Origin: Lentisphaeraceae bacterium
GTDB lineage: Bacteria; Verrucomicrobiota; Kiritimatiellia; RFP12; DVOR01
Direction of reading: 5' to 3'
NCBI GenBank assembly: GCA_004555175.1
Contig: SFJE01000052.1
Coordinates: 1-8,068 of the forward strand
Length of the DNA: 8,068 bases
Within the stretch, counting starts at the first letter, position 1. Every line of letters begins with the position of its first letter. The notes under the pieces are model-generated. The model was not told where the DNA came from. It was given only the letters and a program-made list of their open reading frames with translations, and ran no database searches. The translations under genes were made by a program, and so were the position numbers. Below, in pieces: positions 5,500 through 8,068 of this stretch.

Positions 5500-8068
5500 A
5501 TGAAACGGAGTCTCATTGCACTGTTCGGCGGGCTTATCGCCTCCGGACTCATCGGCGCACAATTCGGCGCACACGTCTACTCCTTCTGGAAAGAGGGTGG
5601 ATGGCAAGGTTTAGATCGTCTTGGTTGCGAGGCGATTCCATTGGTTGCCAGCGGCGAAACCGCATTTATTCCCGTGGTAAATTGGACGGAGGAGACGCCG
5701 CTTACGAAAGAGATGGTGGTGATTTTGCACGGTAACACCACCGACAAAAACTTCGGGGCCATCACTGTTGAAAGCGATGAGATGCTCTTCAATCGGTTGG
5801 GAAAGCAAACGCCCGACTCAGAGTTGGATCCCTGGGAAGACGGACTGAACCCTGTAGGCACAGAGCGCACCTACTATGACTCCGTGGAGAGCACTGAGGG
5901 TTGGTACGCCTCGTGGCCGACAGAGGTGTGGCCGGGTTGCACGAACTACTCGGACGGACGCGACCACAAGCCTGTTGCAAATCGCTGGTGGATTGAGATT
6001 CCAATCAAAGCCGACGTCGATGGGCGGAAACTCTTCTTCTCGGTGGGTATCACCGGGCAGGAATTAACCTCCAAGGCCATTTACCTTGTCGCAGCCTCCA
6101 AGGAACTCCTTGAGGCTGGTAATTTTGTCCGCGAGTTTGGATCAAATGCCAAATTCGCCATTAAAAACCGCGGCAACACCAGCTTCCGCGCCGCCGACTA
6201 TGTGCCGCTCCGCCCCTCGGACTACACGCGCGATTGGTGGTGGGACGGACCAAAATACCAGTACAACAACTCCCGTAGCTACATCGGGCGCGTTATTGAT
6301 GCCAACTATCAGGCGAATTTGAACGCGGGGGATAATCGCAAGGGAGTGCCCTACACCGCCTTTGAGATGTCGATCAGGACCGACTACAACAAGCAGAATG
6401 TTGGCTCCAAGACGGCATTCGTGGCCCCCGAGGCAGGGCGCTTGGTCCTCGCCCTCTGCGATGACGATCAATTCTTCCAACTCCAAAATGACACGCTCAA
6501 GCCCTTTGCAAGTACGACCGTTGCGAAAGCCTCCACAAGTGACCAACGGCGCTTCTGGTTCTACAACGCCATCAATGAGGGCAAGCTCTACGAAGTGGAT
6601 CTCAAGGCGGGCGAGACGGCTGTATTCTCCTATCCCTATGAAGAGGAGTATGACGAGAACAACGCCTCGCTCTACATCGGACGCCTTGCCTTCTTTCCTG
6701 GAGGAGATGTGCGTTCTATTTCGGTGACCGGCTCGTGGTCCACCTTGCGCTACCAAAATGACCAGCCCTTTCCCTACTCCCCGGGTGTCGTTTTCGGCGG
6801 TGGTGTCTATCGCGAAGGGGAACCGATTACCCTGACTGCCATCTCCTATCCCGGACACGAGTTTGATCGCTGGGAAGTGGTTTACCTCGGAAAACACTCA
6901 GGCCAGATGAGTATCCCCGAAGCGATTACCAACGCGATTAATACTGCCAATGAATCGCACGCCCCCACGCTTACGCTCCCCGAAGTTGAGAGCATTTACG
7001 GTTCGGCCAGCGACGAGGCCGCCATCGTGGTGCGCGCCCACTGGAAGAATGTCCAAATCGCTCAAGTGCGAACAGATCCGCTCGATGTGGCCAAATATAA
7101 AGGTGGTCGGCCCACGGGTAATGGTCTAGTCATTGATGGTCATGAACAGACCTTCTCCGCGCCCGAGAGTGTTGCCACGGGATCCAAGGATGGCAAGGTC
7201 TACGCCTTCACCCACTGGGAGCAACCCGTGTCCAAGGCGGCCAGCAACATCCTCCTCGCAGCCTCGGATAGCCCGAGTTCCGAAGCCACCTTCTCGACCA
7301 CCGTTGCCATCAATGCCACCACGCCGATTACCACCTATGTGGCACATTATGCCGCCGGCTATCCCATCAAGAGCGCCGTGCTTCCGGCCAAGAGTGGTTC
7401 CATTGCGGGGCCCCAGGCAAGCGCCGTTGGAAGCGAGGTCACTTACACCGCCTCTCCGGCCCAATACTACCGCTTTGTTCACTGGAGTAACTCCGTCACC
7501 AAGGAAATTCTCTCAACGGAGGAAACCTATACCTTCACGATGCCCGATGCGCAGGTTAGTCTGACCGCGACCTTCGAGAAGATTCCCGTTGAAGTGAAAC
7601 TTGAAGTGCCTGGAGGTAGTGCTCTCGGCACCGCCTCTGGTGGTAAGGAGACGCTCGCCGGAACCAAGCTCACCCTCAAGGCAACCCCCGCCAAGAACAC
7701 GGTCTTCGCCGGATGGTACTTCGATGAAGACTTCACCGTTCCCGCCGCCTTCCCTAACGCCATCGATTACCGCACCGCCTCAATCTCCTTCACGCCCACT
7801 GGCGAGCGCCCTATCGAGACCTTCTATGCCCGCTTCGTCTCCCCCGAAGAGGACCAATCCATCTTTATTTGCTTGCCGCCGCTCATCTATCCTGTCGGTG
7901 AAACCGTCGATGAGACGCTCTCGCTTAGTTCGCGCTCACTGCCGAAGGTCTCCGTTAAGGGACTCCCCGGCGGCATGAAGTTTGATGCCAACACGCTCAA
8001 GCTCTCCGGCGCGCCCACTAAGCCCGGCTTTTACGAGGTCACCTTCGAGGCAACCAATGCCTCCGTTA
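5500..8068 (+). CDS. Large probable surface/exported protein with InlB-like repeats and Ig-like domain (3' end outside window)
   Basis: The frame stays open from the ATG at 5500 to the window end: 856 codons with no stop, so the C-terminus is missing. Residues 1-22 (MKR, then a hydrophobic run) form a signal peptide or membrane anchor; a cleavage site is not clear-cut. Residues 30-420 match no family I know and are rich in aromatics (WWIEIP, RDWWWDGPKY). Four units resembling the divergent InlB B-repeat follow, at about 428-517, 544-618, 632-694 and 702-780, each with an F-x-x-W core: FDRW 455, FTHW 570, FVHW 659, FAGW 736. From about 784 a putative Ig domain (He_PIG type) begins, with GLPGGMKFD and LSGAPTKPGFYEVTFEATN. 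Such repeats are typical of cell-surface or secreted adhesin-like proteins. It has its own promoter. Codon use is more mixed and AT-richer than the preceding operon. Ligand and role unknown. Confidence 0.88.
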   Translation, partial: MKRSLIALFGGLIASGLIGAQFGAHVYSFWKEGGWQGLDRLGCEAIPLVASGETAFIPVVNWTEETPLTKEMVVILHGNTTDKNFGAITVESDEMLFNRLGKQTPDSELDPWEDGLNPVGTERTYYDSVESTEGWYASWPTEVWPGCTNYSDGRDHKPVANRWWIEIPIKADVDGRKLFFSVGITGQELTSKAIYLVAASKELLEAGNFVREFGSNAKFAIKNRGNTSFRAADYVPLRPSDYTRDWWWDGPKYQYNNSRSYIGRVIDANYQANLNAGDNRKGVPYTAFEMSIRTDYNKQNVGSKTAFVAPEAGRLVLALCDDDQFFQLQNDTLKPFASTTVAKASTSDQRRFWFYNAINEGKLYEVDLKAGETAVFSYPYEEEYDENNASLYIGRLAFFPGGDVRSISVTGSWSTLRYQNDQPFPYSPGVVFGGGVYREGEPITLTAISYPGHEFDRWEVVYLGKHSGQMSIPEAITNAINTANESHAPTLTLPEVESIYGSASDEAAIVVRAHWKNVQIAQVRTDPLDVAKYKGGRPTGNGLVIDGHEQTFSAPESVATGSKDGKVYAFTHWEQPVSKAASNILLAASDSPSSEATFSTTVAINATTPITTYVAHYAAGYPIKSAVLPAKSGSIAGPQASAVGSEVTYTASPAQYYRFVHWSNSVTKEILSTEETYTFTMPDAQVSLTATFEKIPVEVKLEVPGGSALGTASGGKETLAGTKLTLKATPAKNTVFAGWYFDEDFTVPAAFPNAIDYRTASISFTPTGERPIETFYARFVSPEEDQSIFICLPPLIYPVGETVDETLSLSSRSLPKVSVKGLPGGMKFDANTLKLSGAPTKPGFYEVTFEATNASV

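Noticed and set aside
6142..6897. 251-aa minus-strand frame opposite the surface-protein gene
   Set aside because: The plus strand has a promoter, ribosome binding site, signal sequence and recognisable domains throughout; the minus frame has none.

Overview
The window looks like chromosomal DNA from a GC-rich Gram-negative bacterium. The best guess is the PVC superphylum (Verrucomicrobiota, Kiritimatiellota or Lentisphaerota). Three things point there: a short type IIA topoisomerase B subunit of the Bacteroidota/PVC ParE-like form, a YbeY whose core (LGHEGPTDVIT) resembles PVC homologues as I recall them, and a long secreted protein combining InlB-type repeats with a putative Ig domain. This taxonomic call is inference from protein style, not from a marker gene.

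Positions 1-392 hold two nearly identical copies of a ~183-bp non-coding repeat. Each has a perfect 8-bp GC-rich stem-loop followed by a T-rich stretch, and is bordered by short heptamer tracts (NGCTAAC on one side, its complement GTTAGCN on the other). Positions ~405-458 carry an extended -10 promoter and a strong ribosome binding site for the first gene.

Positions 465-5140 hold six closely packed plus-strand genes that probably form one transcription unit: a ParE/GyrB-type topoisomerase subunit, a 55-aa lipoprotein missed by length cut-offs, bifunctional RibD, SlyX, an EamA-family membrane transporter and the rRNA maturation factor YbeY. Gaps are 27 nt or less and two junctions overlap (11 and 8 nt). 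The genes serve different housekeeping tasks (DNA topology, riboflavin synthesis, transport, ribosome maturation), so they look co-transcribed rather than joined in one pathway. From the second half of the topoisomerase gene onward the coding strand becomes extremely C-rich at third codon positions; in ybeY every leucine codon is CTC.

Positions 5141-5400 form a gene-free stretch with one strong hairpin. A near-consensus promoter and Shine-Dalgarno site then lead into a gene that starts at 5500 and is still open at the window end (856 codons visible). It encodes a probable exported or surface protein with an unrecognised aromatic-rich N-terminal half, four InlB B-repeat-like units and the start of a putative Ig domain. 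Its base composition and codon use differ clearly from the operon before it.

No rRNA, tRNA, CRISPR array, transposase or phage gene was seen. I found no clear new multi-gene system. The items most worth following up are the heptamer-bounded repeat, the EGKSAGG variant in the topoisomerase, the Asp-for-His change in YbeY, and the large open-ended surface protein.
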